Shown: positions 35,075 to 45,990 of the stretch, one piece after another | How positions within the stretch are numbered: position 1 is the stretch's first letter | Layout: each line of letters opens with the position of its first letter | From: Nelumbo lutea | Lineage: Eukaryota; Streptophyta; Magnoliopsida; Proteales; Nelumbonaceae | Direction: 5' to 3' | DNA: 64,000 nucleotides | Assembly: GCA_022828595.1 (NCBI GenBank) | Contig: JAKGHH010000006.1 | Coordinates: 14,938,499-15,002,498, forward strand | Notes under the pieces: model-generated | Told to the model about the DNA's origin: nothing | Databases searched by the model: none | The model's input: the letters and a program-made list of their open reading frames with translations, nothing else | Made by a program: the position numbers and the translations under genes

Positions 35075-35650
35075 TGATGCGGCACAATCCGGTTACTCCT
35101 AGCTGGCTGCCGACTGGCTCCTTGTTAGCAACGGATGACACCTAAGAAGAAAAAGAAGAAGGATTCCTAGGGATTTGGCAGGTGGGAATACTCCGAAGCT
35201 TAAGTTAGAACGCTAGAGAGGAAGAAAAGAGTGTAAAAGGCTAAGAATGTAGGTCACACTAGATCACTGTGCTCATGAGGTTAGCTCATGAGCAATTAAG
35301 ATAATTCAAGTTCAGATGAAAATTCCAAAGTGAGTGAATGTGTCTCTCCCCCTCGCCTAAAAGGCTTTTATAGGGGCGTTCTTGTCAAATCGGGCATAAC
35401 CGCCACTAGGCTCCTGTCGTAGCCGTTACTTGCCAAGTCTGTGCAGGTGGTCGTTATAGTGCACTATCCACTTGGCTGAGTGACACATCCCAAAGGAGTA
35501 GGCACGCCTCCATCTGTCAAGAGATGTGGATGTAGGCTGTAGTAAGGACAAGGACTGTGCTGCCAGTCGAGAGACGTAGCACAGTCTGATCGGTATGGTC
35601 TTGTTAGATGGAAGCTTCCTTAGAGCATCGCATCACTCAGTTGCAATCAC
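35075..35650 (-). repeat. 3' LTR of element C, truncated
   Basis: Begins TGATGCGGCACAATCC and aligns with the 5' LTR for 561 bp without net length change, plus about ten weaker bases. It then stops, while the 5' LTR continues to 54485. The missing part is the U3 start. The antisense gene begins directly beside the break. Confidence 0.8.
35365..35372 (-). promoter_or_regulatory. Putative TATA box in element C 3' LTR
   Basis: TATAAAAG on the minus strand, conserved in the 5' LTR at 53845-53852. Confidence 0.5.
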
Positions 35651-36381
35651 TGTCAATCATGTCTGGATATCCATACCATACTTATTACTGGGACGACAAC
35701 CAGGACGACGACACTCCCTCAAGCTTGGAGGGAGCTTGAGAGTAGGTTCCAGAGGCTCGGGAGACCTCCGGTTATGTGGCCTCTACTTCTCGGGGGATGG
35801 AGCCTGACACATTCGGTCCCTCCTCTATGACAACGGAGAGACTCAGGTCCCTAATCCACTATTTTCACCTTCCTGGGGACCTTGTCTACAGTCTCCCCAC
35901 TGGTAACTTCCCTTGGGAGCATGGTCCCAACGATATAGTTATTTTCTAGGAACAACTTGAGGCTGGCCTGCGTCTTCCTCTACACCCCCTAATAGTGGAG
36001 GTGCTAAACCACTTTAATGTTACCATCGATCAGCTTCATCCCAATGCTATTCGGAACATGGTTGGGATCATTTCTTTGTGATATGAGTATTGCCTCCCCT
36101 TGAACCTTGACATTTTTGCTTCTATTCTCTGTATCAAGAATGTCGCTCTCGGAGTTCCTCTGGAAAGGCGTTTTTACTACCTCTCTCCCCGCCGTGGCTA
36201 TAAGTTCTTGTACGAGCTGCCAAACAAGATTCCCAATTTCTTGGAGGGGGGCCATCCAGGACCCCGGGGCCAAGCTGGACCCTGAAATTCGGAAAATGAT
36301 GCTTGTCTTGGGCATCGATAGGCTTCCTCTGTTTGAACTACTTGACCGAGGAGAAGCTCGCATAGGCTGGCTTGAGCCCGG

Positions 36382-36489
36382 GTAGGTTGCCTTTTTAGGT
36401 CGTGTAGTGCCTTGTAACAATACTGTGTATTCATACACTTTGTTTCTTACCGAACTAATATCTTGTGGTTTTTTTCTTTTTTTTGGCAG
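36382..36489 (+). other. Predicted intron 1 of the antisense gene
   Basis: 108 bp with donor GTAGGT and a pyrimidine-rich tract ending in ttttttggcAG. It is T-rich, unlike the GC-rich flanking exons, and contains in-frame stops. Confidence 0.65.
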
Positions 36490-36887
36490 CCATCATGTCT
36501 AGTGTTGACACACGCCGCCTCCTCTCAAGCAACCAGAAGCGCAAAGTGAAGAGATCGCATCCTGACTGGACTCCCACCTCTAGGGTTACAGAGTTCGGGT
36601 CTGCGGAGCTAGACTTCACTTCTCCATCACCTAAAGTTCCGCTGCCTCCATCTGAAGGAGGTGCTGGCGGAGTTGGCCTTGAGGAGGGCGAGCTCCCGCA
36701 GCAAGGGGTGATTCCTCCTGGTCCTTCTCATCCGTTTCCCTACCCGCGGCTCCCAGTGGGGAAATGGGAGGGTGTTAATGATTATGTAGTGGCCAGGCGG
36801 AAGAGCAAAAGGGCGATCTACAATGGGGAGATCGCTAAGTGGGGGGAGATGGAGCCCAGGGATCTTGCCGCCTCTCACTATATGGTG

Positions 36888-36960
36888 GTAAGTGGTCCCT
36901 CCCCTCTCCTTGTTTTTTGCTTCCTTTTGCTGCCTTCTGACCTTAGTCTCTTGTGGGCAG
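36888..36960 (+). other. Predicted intron 2 of the antisense gene
   Basis: 73 bp with a consensus donor GTAAGT and a pyrimidine-rich tract ending gtgggcAG. Both flanking exons are in the same frame if it is removed at the codon boundary. Confidence 0.7.
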
Positions 36961-37521
36961 GTGAACTCCGCCATCCACGCCATGGCCCTTCAGATGAACA
37001 TCCACTCCAGCGATGCTCGCAATCAGAGGGTCATCATCCAGAAGCTCCAAGGCCAGCTCGATCAAACCCGGGGTGAGCTCCTTCACACTCGCAAGGGGAG
37101 CGAGTCCCAGGAGCAGCTCGTCTAGGACCAGGAGGCACAAATCGCCAGGCTTTCCGAGGAGAGCGCGTGCTACAGAGAGGAGTCACCGAGGGTGGCTGCG
37201 GAGAGGGAGCTCCTTCGCCAACAGGTTTGGGACATGGAGTCCACACTTCTAGACCAAACTCGGAACTTTGACACCATGGTGGAGGTCGAGTAGGAGAGGG
37301 CGGTCTGGGACTTCAAGGACTCCCAGGAGTATCATGACCTCCAAGTGGAGCATGGCTCGAGCTCGTACCACTTCGGATTCAAGCTTTTCCGCTGGTTGGT
37401 CTGAAAGAAATTTTCTGGTCTCAATCTTGATGGCATTACCATGAAGGGCCTATCTTCCGAGACGGTGGACCAGGCGGAGGAGGAAGAGCCTGACTCCCCG
37501 GAGGATGAGACAAGGTGGTAA

Positions 37522-38128
37522 TGAAATTTCTTCCCTTTTCTTCTAAGTATGGTGTGCTCCCTTTATTTTTTCTAAAGCGATCTCATCACTTGAGCTTTTA
37601 GAGCTACATGCCCTAAGTAGGACTTTTCGGTAGTCATTATCCCGAGTTGTCCTTTAACGTTTAAGGCATCTCTATGGTATACCGCGAAGAGATTACCATG
37701 TATGCCCGAACTATACATTTGTTGGTTATTCCTCAGTTCAACCAACATATTGAGACAAGCTATGCTTCGTAAGGTTTAAACCCGAGCTGCTTACGCCTCT
37801 GATATTTCATACTTTGCCTTCGCCACTGAAGTGGCTAAGTCTTTCTTGATGTTGAGGTCTTTGTTAGCTCGGTGTTTTAGCCTTTAGGCTGAGAGGGTGA
37901 CTTATAGTCTGCCCTTGAAGTTTGCCCATGCCATGGAGGCAATTGGGTCTTACTGCGCCGAGGTCATGTTAGCTCGGAATTTTGGCCCTTAGGCTCTGGG
38001 AGTGACTCATGGTCTACTCAGTAGTTTGCCCGTGCCATAGAGACAATTGGGTCTTATTGCGCCGAGGTCATGTTAGCTCGGCACTTTGGCCCTTAGGCTC
38101 TGGGAGTGACTCATGGTCTACTCAGTAG
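37522..38128. other. Intergenic region between convergent genes of element C
   Basis: About 600 bp between the 3' end of the antisense gene and the 3' end of pol. Includes a tandem repeat at 37863-38135. No protein recognised. Confidence 0.6.
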
Positions 38129-38135
38129 TTATAGG
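37863..38135. repeat. 104-bp tandem repeat in element C
   Basis: The phrase gttagctcgg recurs at 37863, 37968 and 38072 (spacing 105 and 104), followed by ccttaggct and gtgactca phrases. The last two units are nearly identical, the first is diverged. Confidence 0.85.
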
Positions 38136-39180
38136 TAATATTGCCTTAAGTTGACATTATTCCATGCCTGATGTACTTGTTTCCCTTCAAGGGTTTCGAG
38201 CTTGTATGTTCCTTCCCCGAGAACTCGTCTCACTCGGTAAGGTCCTTCCCAATTTGGTCCGAGCTTACCAAAGCCGGGCTCAGGTACCATAACTTTTTGA
38301 AGGACCAGGACGTCAATGTGGAGATTCCGCTTCTTGACCCTGGCGTTATAGTACCGAGCTACTCTTTGTTGGTAAGCTATGGCCCAGATATATGCGAGGT
38401 CCCTTACTTCATCGAGTAGGTTGAGGTTGGTACGTAGCTCGTCTTCATTTTCCTTATCGTCATATGCTTCCAGTCGTAGCGAGGGAACCTCAATCTCAGT
38501 CGGGATGACTGCTTCAGTGCCGTAGGTGAGTTGAAGGGAGTTTCTCCTATGCTGGTCTTCTTTGTGGTTTGGTAAGCCCATAGAACGCTGGGTAGCTCGT
38601 CTGCCCACAATCCTTTAGCTTGGTCTAGGCACACTTTGAGTCCCTAAAGAATAGCTCTGTTGGTAATCTCTACTTGACCGTTTGCTTGAGGATGTGCGAC
38701 CGAAGTGAAGTTCTGTCGGATCCCCATGTCTTGGCACTAGTTTTGGAATTTGATGTCCTCGAACTGTTTACCGTTATCGGAGATCAATACTCGAGGTAAC
38801 CCGAAGCGGCACACTATGTTCTTCCAAAAGAAGTTTTGAACGTTTGGGGTTGTGATTGTTACAAGGGGTTTGACTTTTATCCACTTGGTGAAATAATCCA
38901 CTGCGACCACTAGGAACTTCCTCTAGCTTGTTGCTGGTGGAAATGGTCCAAGTATATCGATGCCCCATTGCGCGAAAGGCCACGGGCTAGTGAGATACTT
39001 GAGATCGGTGGGCTGATGGTGGATGTTGTCATCTCTCTGGCACTTGTTACACTTGCTTTCATTGTTGGCCAGTAGTATCCCTATCGTAGTGCTTTTTGGG
39101 CGAGGGCCCTACCCCCCAAGTGTCTACCGCACAAGCCCTCATGAGTGTCACGGAGCACGAGCTCGGCTTCGATAGGTCAC
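38129..39180 (-). pseudogene. Element C integrase, decayed
   Basis: Minus strand in order: a zinc-binding part (THEGLCGRHLGGRALAQKAL, about 39080-39150), core motifs WGIDILGPFPP (about 38955), SDNGKQFED (about 38775) and HPQANGQVEITNRAIL (about 38690). The C-terminal domain is at 38129-38608 (LTYGTEAVIPTEI, PNWEGPYRVRRVLGEGTYKL). All three catalytic acidic residues (D, D, E) are therefore still present, although in different frames. It ends in NNVNLRQYYL with a stop at 38129. Several frameshifts and at least one stop inactivate it. It matches Tat-type integrases. Confidence 0.9.
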
Positions 39181-39840
39181 AAGCAGCATAGGTAGGAGAG
39201 CATGTAGGATCTTCGGTACAGCCGTTCGTTTATTATGACATATTTGGCCACCTGACGCTCTACCCTTCTGGTGGCACTGCGGTCCACAGGGAGGGTCCCT
39301 TGTAGTAGAAAGCTTGCGAGTGGGTCGATCCAGCTCAGCTCTGCTTGAATGACGAGAGCGACCTCCTCTACCCCCCCAAGAATGCTATGCCGAGGCAGGT
39401 CCTCTATGTACACGGTCCTCATGGTGTTATCACTGGTGCTGGCTAACCGGGACAGGGCGTCGGCCTTAGCGTTCTCCGACCTTGGGATTTGCTTGATGAA
39501 GTATGACTGGAAATTGAGCAGAGCCTCCTGTACTTTGGCTAAGTAGGCGATCATAGTCGGTTCGTGAGCTTCATATTCTCTTGTGACCTGATTGACCATG
39601 AGCTGGGAGTCGTTGCAGATGATAATGTGCTTGGCTTTCATTTCTTTGGCTAGAGCTAGCCCGACTATCAACGCTTCATACTCTACTTCATTATTGGATG
39701 CTGCAAACTCAAAGCGTAGTGCGTACTCTAGTTTCATGCCACTTGGGCCATGCAAAACTATTTCGGCTCCGCTGCCCTACTGGTTCGAGGAGCCATCTAT
39801 GTGAAGGATCCAAGGCTCCTCATCCCAGTTCGCTCTTGGC
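39177..39840 (-). pseudogene. Element C second (archaeal-type) RNase H domain
   Basis: Minus strand begins WILHIDGSSNQ, then a stop, GSGAEIVLHGPSGMKLEYAL, then NNEVEYEALIVGLALAKEM, IICNDSQLMVNQV and SENAKADALSRLAS. The pattern D-E-D-D of RNase H is kept (IDGS, EYEAL, NDSQ, KADAL). This extra RNase H between the first RNase H and integrase is a known mark of Tat-lineage elements. One stop separates the first Asp from the rest; the remaining 192 codons are open. Confidence 0.88.
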
Positions 39841-40013
39841 CTAACTAGGAGAGATGCCGCACTGGCTGCTATCTCATAGTGCTCGAACTCAATCGGCCTG
39901 GGATCTCCGGGCTTGCCCGAGCTAGGGGCCTTGTGCTCAACCGGCCTGGGGACTACGGGGCTGAAAGTGCACTCTGCAATGAAATCTACTAAGGCTTGGG
40001 CCTTAATAGCAGT

Positions 40014-40394
40014 TCACGGATTATATTGGAGGTCGTACTCGCTGAGCTCAATGGCCCACTTCGTCAGTTGACTAGAGACCTTGGGTTTGAGTAAGTCTTG
40101 CCTCAGAGGTTTGTTGGTTAGGATGATAATAGTATGAGCCTGAAAGTATGGATGGAGCTTTCGGGCTACAATAGCATGAGCCAGTTTTTCTATCTCTGGA
40201 TATCTCATTTCTGCTCCCTACAACACTTTACTAACATAGTAGATTAGTCATTGGACCTGATCTACTTCCTTTATTAGTACCGAGTTGACCACTTCGTCAC
40301 TTGCCGAGAGGTTTAGCTCTAAAACATTTCCCTCCTCGGGCTGGGTTAAGACCAATATGCTAGTGAGGTACTTTTTGAGCTCGTCGAACATGAG
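40014..40394 (-). pseudogene. Element C first RNase H domain
   Basis: Between RT and the second RNase H, the minus strand reads LNLSASDEVVNSVLIKE, a stop, AEMRYPEIEKLAHAIV, HTIIILTNKPLRQDLL and LTKWAIELSEYDLQYNP. This is the usual retroelement RNase H that in Tat elements is often degenerate. Here the expected catalytic Asp motifs are poorly kept (ASDE, LTNK). Confidence 0.8.
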
Positions 40395-40935
40395 CTAACA
40401 ATCTTGGGTCCATTCGAACCCTTTGCTTTTAATTGCCTTAAAGAAAGGTAGGCAATGATCTGCTGATTTGGATAAGAAGCGGCTTAGAGCGGCTATTTTG
40501 CCGTTCAGCCTCTGAACCTCCTTCACTTTCAGAGGTGGTCTCATATCTAAGATGGCCTTTATTTTGTCCGGATTGGCCTCATTGTCGCACCGGTTCACAA
40601 TATACCCCAGGAATTTACCCGAGGTGACTCCAAAGACACACTTATTCAGGTTCAACTTCATATTGAATTTATGCAAAATTTCAAAAACTAAACTCAAGTC
40701 TTGTATTAGGTCACAAGAAAGCTGGGTTTTGACGACCATGTTGTCCACATAACATTCTATCTTTTGGTCAATCAATGGCTCAAATAGTTTATTTACAAGT
40801 CTTTGGAAGGTTGCCCCAGCATTTTTTTAATCCGAAGGGCATGACCTTGTAACAGTACAGGCCGAGCTCGGTCATCAAGGCGGTTTTCTCTTAATCAGCT
40901 GAGTCCATCCTGATTTGATTGTAGCCCGAATAGGC
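40395..40935 (-). pseudogene. Element C reverse transcriptase, C-terminal part
   Basis: Minus strand: YSGYNQIRMDSAD, VMPFGLKKCWG (about 40830), then CYVDNMVVKT near 40740, where the catalytic YVDD is YVDN. The thumb follows: LNLNKCVFGVTSGKFLGYIV and KVKEVQRLNGKIAALSRFLS. It is cut at 40935 by element F, within the motif region LDAYSGYNQ. The rest is at 50517-50857. Confidence 0.92.
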
Positions 40936-42888
40936 TGTTGGACAGTTTTGTATGCCCTTAGCTTCAATCAAAATGATGTACTTTATGAGTTTATTGTAAA
41001 TTAATAAAAGTGCATATTTGATTCATGTTCCTTTGGTATGTTTCTGTGTAATAACCTTAAACTGGACACTTAATGAGACTCGTGTTAGTTTAGAATGTTC
41101 ACAGCCAGGGGGTCGGTCTGGGGAGACCTATCCTGACAAGGCTGACATTGTGGTGTCACCAAGTCGGTTGGGGTGGCTTGTCTCAGCTGCCGGGGTGAGA
41201 CCCTAGGCACATACAGTGTAGGATTAATTGAATCTTTGAAGTGGACCAGATTTCTAGTATTGCCCGGGACCTTGGAGGTTGATGGGCAAAATTGGAAAGT
41301 TACACCCGACCCCTAGACTCGATTATGATACTGCACTAGGTGTCGGATTGGGCTGTCTTTGATGTACCAATCAGTGAGATCCTTAGCGGGGGTCAAAACT
41401 TGGGTATGTTGGGACAGTCCGAGAATTCATCTCAGTGGGTGATCATAGTGACAGGATCAGCCCCTTTGTCGGACAAAGGTAATGATCGGGGATGCACTCT
41501 CACTGATGGAAACCAAGACTACCGGCAGCCGATTTCAATCGTTGAGATTTGTTTTGCAAAATATATTTTATATGAGATATAAAAGTATATATATTATGGT
41601 TTCTAAAAGGTTTGCAAAAGGTTTTAATTCCCGGGATCCATACAAGAGAGAGTGCAACACTGTTCTTTACAGCCGAGGGAGAGGTCCTCTCTTGTCGGGT
41701 AGTGTATGATCATTATGGGCTGAGAGGTTAGGTGTAAGACCATTGAGGATAATACCTGATGCGCTAATCTTGCATCTGCCCACAGTCCCTGGGTGTTACA
41801 AGGTGGCTAGGCCCAGGGAGCACTTAGGGTAAGTGTTAGGCCCATAGAGCCCATCTGATGGGTTTCAGGGGGTGCACTGTCCATAATAGTGTATCCAGCC
41901 AGGCCTTGTAACAAAGGCTGGGCCGAACCCATGAGGCTGATGTGTAGATCAATGTTAGGGTCCCACACTATACAAGGAAGCCCAACTAGGCAGTAGATTG
42001 GAAGGCTAAATGAATACATAACCTTAAATGGGCCTTAAGCCCATTTCGAACTGGACTAATTTGATTAGTCACTTAAGGGGCAAATTCTGAGATGGATCAA
42101 CTAATAGGATTGGGCCCAGACCCTATCCACTTAGAGAGTCCAAGATCTAAATAAGATTTAGATCTGGAAACCTCTTAATTAGATTAGGAGATGGCTGATC
42201 TAATCTACAGATAAGATAAGAGTTATCCCTTATCACTTAAAGGGATTCCTAATCCAAATATGATTTGGGTTAACAACTCCTAACAGGATTAGGAGCTAAT
42301 CCCTTTGAGATTATAAAAGGAGGAGGGGGCAGCAGCCTTTAGACATGCAATGCAATCAAGAGATCCTTGTCTTCAGAGCTGAGATTAAAAGAAGAGAGAA
42401 TTCTGCTCCCTACAAATACTCTCTTGCCGCCTCCTTCCTGCAGCCGCCGCCTCCATCAGTTTGATCTCCAGTTCTTGGGAGAAATGAAGATTTGATCTTG
42501 ATACCAATCTTTTGGAGAAAAGATTGGTGGGAGTTGTATTCACAAGCCGTCCAGTTGATTCTTGCGAAGGGTCAAGTTCTTTTGGAAGAACACTGCTGAT
42601 TCTGCTCCACCCTGCACTGCGCCATCTTCAGTGGGAGCAGATTTTGGATCCTTCCTTGGGCGTGAATACCTCCGTTGGGAGATACTGTTTCTCTGTATCA
42701 GGTATTATCTCTCCCTACTCCTTTTGGTTCAAATCTGGTTCAGTTTATGGTTCAAGAATGATCATTGAAAATATGATTTTCTAAATAGGGAATTCGATTC
42801 CCAGTTGAAGGGAGAGAAAAATTTTTGAAATTCGCCCCCTTATTCCACAATCTTTGGGCATCCATGTGATGGATATCCTATCCCTTCA
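40936..42888 (+). repeat. 5' LTR of element F
   Basis: Starts TGTTGGACAGTTTTGTATG and ends atatcctatcccttca, followed by one base and the PBS. It carries the putative TATA box at 42312-42318. Confidence 0.97.
42312..42318 (+). promoter_or_regulatory. Putative TATA box, element F 5' LTR
   Basis: TATAAAA followed by ggaggaggggg. The same motif occurs in the 3' LTR (49940-49946) and in the solitary LTR (21299-21305). Confidence 0.6.
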
Positions 42889-42889
42889 G

Positions 42890-42901
42890 TGGTATCAGAG
42901 C
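42890..42901 (+). promoter_or_regulatory. Primer-binding site of element F
   Basis: TGGTATCAGAGC, the common plant copia PBS complementary to the initiator methionine tRNA. It starts 1 bp after the LTR and has no mismatch. Confidence 0.97.
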
Positions 42902-44689
42902 TAGGTTCAAATCTTGAACCATTCTATTTTAGATCTGAACCTGCGCAAATGGGCAGAAGGCGTTCTATCCAATTTGCGTAGATATGGGTTTTGGGAAATT
43001 TATTCCCAAAATTGATGGGAAAATAATTTGAAATTAATTTTATATAAATCTAATTATTGTTTAGAATAGTTCTTTATGATTTTCTTGATTTATGGGTTGT
43101 TCGTACAAGAAGAGATCGAATTCTTGGTTTGTGTAGGGGTAACTGCAATATTTGCAATTTCTTAATTTATTTATTACATTTGGTCTGTAAATAATTTTTT
43201 TTTCTAGACTCAATGTATAGACATTCGATCTGATGTAATTATTAATAGAAATAGGATTTCTATTTGTTTTATTTTTGGATCGAAGATGGCAGTGCAGAAA
43301 GGGAGATTTCGTAGAGAAGGAGATTTCGCAGATGGAACATTTGCTATCTGCGATTTGCAGTTTGTGAAACTGCCAGATTGTGATCTAACCTCTATTTTGC
43401 AGGTTGGATTATGTGAATAGCCATGATTAACTGATTCTTGATTTTCTTTTATCAGTTATTTAATTTCATATTATTTTCTTGAATTAAAGATTTAATTAAA
43501 GATCAAACCTTGGACCCATTCGAACCAAGATAGGTTCAAACTGTTTGGACCAAATCTTGGGTTTAATAAAGGCTGAAAGTCAGCCCTAATTTTCCCACTA
43601 ATGGGCCTGAGGATTGATATTTAATTAAATGGTTAATTCGGCCCAACCTGTAAAGGCCCAGTTTTAAATAGTTAAAATTGCTAAAAGCCCACTTCAAAGG
43701 ATAAAGCTATATGGGCCAAACTGGGTAACCCTAATTCAGCCCATATACCTAGATAATATTAATGGTTAATATTATGGATTTAAAATGGACTTCCAATGGG
43801 CCTTACAGATAATTAATTGATTGGATCAATTTATCCCTACATGAGATGTTTGGATGTGTGATGTGCTACGTACATGGGCCATAAGTATCATGCCCATTCG
43901 ACAGTGGCTCTTACGCACACCATGGCTGAATGCACATCATTGCCATGGTGTCCCTTTTGGTCATTGGATGACCTCCCTTAGTGGTGGGCCCCACACCTCA
44001 TCAAGAGGTTACGTGCGGAACCCTAGCCGATTTAAGGCCCACCGAAATCTGACTTTATGAAAGTCAGTGGGAGCCACTTTGGTTTGACCTAAATCAAAGT
44101 AGGGCGTAATTAATTGTTCCCTCCAACTAATATGAGTGCAAGTGATAGGGAGATTCATATGATGAACTCTCTAAAGGCCTTTCATCATTAGCATGAGGGT
44201 GAGTCCATTAGTAATGAGGAAACGCACTAGAAAATGGGCTATCCATTTGCTGTTGGGCTTGTCTAAGTGTTTCATAAGATGATAGGGGCGCCATAGACGG
44301 ATGTGGGAGGGGCTTCACCAGAAAATGTGTACTCTCTCACGGTACCTTAGCATTCACGAATATGATGGGTAAGCACTCACTGGACAGAAAGGTTTTCCTG
44401 AAAACGGCTCTGAACCTTGTCTGACAGAGGCCAAAGGGAAAACTCATATGAAGAGTGGATATGATCCTTCACAGAAAGGTGGTGGGGTTATGCAGCTGAA
44501 ACAGTTGGCTCCATGCACCCTATGTGATTTTCCACATTTCCAGAGACAACCCGTAGTCTCCATCACTGAGAAAGGAGGGAAATCTCAGAGATGCATAAAT
44601 GGAAATTGATCGTAGATTAAAATCCATATCTATGAAATGAACATGAATCAAATTAGGTTGTGGACTGATGTTTGCTCCTTTATCAGAAA
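42902..44689 (+). other. Element F 5' leader
   Basis: About 1.8 kb between PBS and gag. No recognised protein; the small open frame at 43854-44060 has no family features. Such long leaders occur in large copia elements. Confidence 0.7.
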
Positions 44690-45355
44690 ATGGCAAACGG
44701 ATCATTTGCAAAGCTTCTTGACGACAACAAGCTTAAGGGCCCAAACTATGCCAACTAGTATAGGAACCTTATGCTGGTCCTAGCTTCTGAAAAACTGGAC
44801 AAAGTGACAAAGAATCCTACCCCAGAGCATTCGGGTGACTAGGCTTTTGAGGCCCGAAGGAGAGACTATCAGGAATGGGAGGAGAAAAACTCCCTTGCCC
44901 GGTGTTACATCATTGCTTCCTTGGACAACCCAATACAGAGGCAGTTCGATTAGATCAAACTTGCCAAGGACATATTGGACAGTCTCAGGACGATGTATGA
45001 AGAGCAAAATCATTCTACTCAACAAAAGGTCTTGAAACAGTTCATGACCGCACAAATATCCAAGGGCCAACAAGTTCATGACCATTGTCTTTGGATGATG
45101 GGATACATCAATGAACTAGAGGCTCTTGGATCCGGGCTGGACCTAGCGACCTAGATAGATGCTATCCTTAATTCTTTGCCTCCTTCCTTTAATCCGTTCA
45201 TCATGAACTATAACATGAACAAGCTGAATGTCAGCTTGCAAGAGCTCAGCAACATGTTACAAAGGGCTAAAGAACTGATTAAAAAGGATGAGCCTGTAGC
45301 TATGCTTGTTGAAGATAGCAAGATAGGCAAGAGAAAGAGGAAGGCAAAGAAGCCT
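44690..45355 (+). pseudogene. Element F gag
   Basis: The start at 44690 gives MANGSFAKLLDDNKLKGPNY, typical of copia gag N-termini. It is followed by ARCYIIASLDNPIQRQFD, LDSLRTMYEEQNHSTQQKVL and LPPSFNPFIMNYNMNKLNVS, the gag core. A Lys-rich stretch ends this frame at about 45355, where a 1-bp shift leads to the nucleocapsid part. In-frame stops occur after NYAN, HSGD, QRQFD and LDLAT. The gene would make the particle protein. Confidence 0.9.
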
Positions 45356-45990
45356 CAGAAGAAAGCACTAAGGGTAAGAAGCAGAAGAAAGACAAAGCAT
45401 CAGATGCCTATCACTTCTATAAGAAGACCGGCCACTGGAAAAGAAATAGTCCTACCTACCTGGAATCCAAGAAAGGTAAGTTCGAAACTTGTGTTATAGA
45501 AACCAATTTATTGGTAGCTTTTGCATCATGGTGTATTGACTCCGGGGCTTCAACTCATGCGTGTAACTCACTGTAAGGGTTCAAGGTAAGCAGAAGGCTG
45601 AGTGAAGGAGAAGTCACTCTCTACTTGGGGACTACTACAACTGTTACAGCCGCAACCATAGGAACCGTGGAGTTATTTTTTAGAGAATGAACTATTGTAC
45701 TGAAAGATTGTCTTTATGTACAAAATTTAAGAAGAAATTTGATTTCTGTCTCAAAACTGTGTGCAGATGGTTATTCTGTCTTCTTTAGTAATACAATTAC
45801 TATTAAAAGAAATAACAGATTCATCGCATACGGGGAGCTAGAGAACGGTCTCTATGTTCTACATCCTTCTCTAGAAACTAACATAACCAAAACTACGTCG
45901 GCTGAAATCCCCAAGAAGAGAGCCCGTGATACAGTTAATCCCACGTGTCTGTGGCGTTACCGACTTGGCCACATCGGTGTTGACCGATCA
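45356..45990 (+). pseudogene. Element F nucleocapsid, protease and pre-integrase part
   Basis: In a second frame: a former zinc knuckle YHFYKKTGHWKRNSPTYL (45409-45462), in which all three Cys positions have changed (Tyr, Tyr, Ser) while His remains. The aspartic protease motif WCIDSGASTHACNSL (about 45533) keeps D-S-G. Then come ISVSKLCADGYSVFF and CLWRYRLGHIG, the pre-integrase zinc finger with its first His replaced by Arg. A shift near 45990 leads to the third frame. A stop follows NSL and another lies at about 45680. Confidence 0.88.

Larger units (their letters stand above)
35659..37521 (+). pseudogene. Antisense gene of element C (PF04195-like, putative gypsy-type transposon protein), apparently with introns
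   Basis: This runs opposite to gag-pol. A start at 35659 gives MSGYPYHTYYWDDNQDDD. The conserved core follows: LRLPLHPLIVEVLNHFNVTI, QLHPNAIRNMVGII and VPLERRFYYLSPRRGYKF. This wording fits the plant family Pfam calls putative gypsy type transposon (from memory). A frameshift lies near 36245. Two stretches have canonical splice ends: 36382-36489 (GTAGGT...GGCAG) and 36888-36960 (GTAAGT...GGCAG). The reading continues in frame across the second, MVVNSAIHAMAL. A coiled-coil C-terminus follows, with the tail HFGFKLFRWLV and EEEEPDSPEDETRW before a stop at about 37521. At least six premature stops make it a pseudogene. Its role in the element is unknown. Confidence 0.8.

Noticed and set aside
38129..40935. 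Endogenous pararetrovirus RT
   Set aside because: LTRs, PBS, integrase and gag-pol order show a gypsy retrotransposon.
43854..44060. Small ORF in the element F leader
   Set aside because: 68 codons, no start context or family signal, inside a non-coding leader.
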